Shown: positions 63,933 through 64,000 of the stretch, one piece after another
How the letters are laid out: each line of letters opens with the position of its first letter
Numbering within the stretch: the stretch's first letter is position 1
Origin: Bacteroidota bacterium
GTDB lineage: Bacteria > Bacteroidota > Bacteroidia > Chitinophagales > Chitinophagaceae
Length of the DNA stretch: 64,000 nucleotides
Assembly (NCBI GenBank): GCA_947456625.1
Contig: CANGQJ010000001.1
Location: 186,001 to 250,000 of the forward strand
Direction: 5' to 3'
Translations under genes and position numbers: made by a program
The notes under the pieces: model-generated
Seen by the model: only the letters and a program-made list of their open reading frames with translations
The model's database searches: none
What the model was told of the DNA's origin: nothing

Positions 63933-64000
63933 TTTACGGGTATGTGATTATTTGTAAAACAAGGGCAAAGCAGCCCTATTTACACCTTGTAAGATAAGGA

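Overview
The window is a piece of a low-GC, gene-dense Bacteroidota chromosome, most likely from the Chitinophagales/Chitinophagaceae. Four things point there: a very large surface protein ends in a type IX secretion (Por) sorting domain; several genes are preceded by the Bacteroidetes -7 box TAnnTTTG instead of a Shine-Dalgarno sequence; Bacteroidota-typical families occur (DUF3810, DUF2911, DUF6580, SirB1-like transglutaminase, SusA-type GH13); and yceD-rpmF-plsX and fba/accD/smpB have a normal core layout. I see no phage, insertion sequence, CRISPR array or rRNA operon. Most of the window is core chromosome.

Layout. 1-982: end of lepB, then cdd. 1021-3696: ogt/SirB1 pair and a fatty acid desaturase. 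3716-7111: topA and an alpha/beta hydrolase. 7172-9866: run of ferredoxin, iscX, kdsC, a UbiA-family prenyltransferase and maf. 9922-11339: OsmC protein and lipA. 11342-22008: carbohydrate block. A FucP-type sugar transporter and ROK glucokinase form one unit; a divergent five-gene operon holds glgA, glgC, an SLC45-like transporter, a periplasmic SusA-like GH13 enzyme and glgB. 22141-31541: small unknown proteins, holA, ribF, purM, an FtsE-like ATPase and smc. 31549-35989 (minus strand): smpB, accD, fba, plsX, rpmF, yceD. 36073-38928: a DUF3810 membrane protease candidate, dcd, a phosphopantetheinyl transferase and an unknown gene. 38929-39376: the only long stretch without protein genes, holding two 78-bp direct repeats full of hairpins, a tRNA-Leu(GAG) and two terminators. 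39377-44410: DUF2911 protein, xerD, ykgJ-like gene, yraN, manA, a DUF6580 membrane protein and rnhA. 44575-49077: a DPE2-like 4-alpha-glucanotransferase with two starch-binding domains, a dipeptide epimerase and trmH. 49099-53508: argS, gtrA-like gene and dnaK with a sigma-54-like promoter. 53679-63932: a secreted glutaminase/aldose-epimerase fusion, a J-KTSC protein and the 2252-residue type IX secreted protein.

Metabolic theme: alpha-glucan use and storage. The periplasmic GH13 enzyme would trim maltodextrins, the two MFS carriers would bring in glucose and short oligomers, the ROK kinase and MalQ would process them, and GlgC/GlgA/GlgB would store the carbon as glycogen. No SusC/SusD, glycogen phosphorylase or debranching enzyme is in the window.

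The most unusual items are the glutaminase-mutarotase fusion, the ten 89-residue repeats of the large secreted protein with an apparent three-repeat higher-order period, the DPE2-like MalQ, the hairpin-rich repeat pair beside tRNA-Leu, and two regulatory curiosities: a terminator directly abutting the smpB start codon and a terminator inside the antisense coding sequence of yraN. I found no convincing new defence or mobile system.
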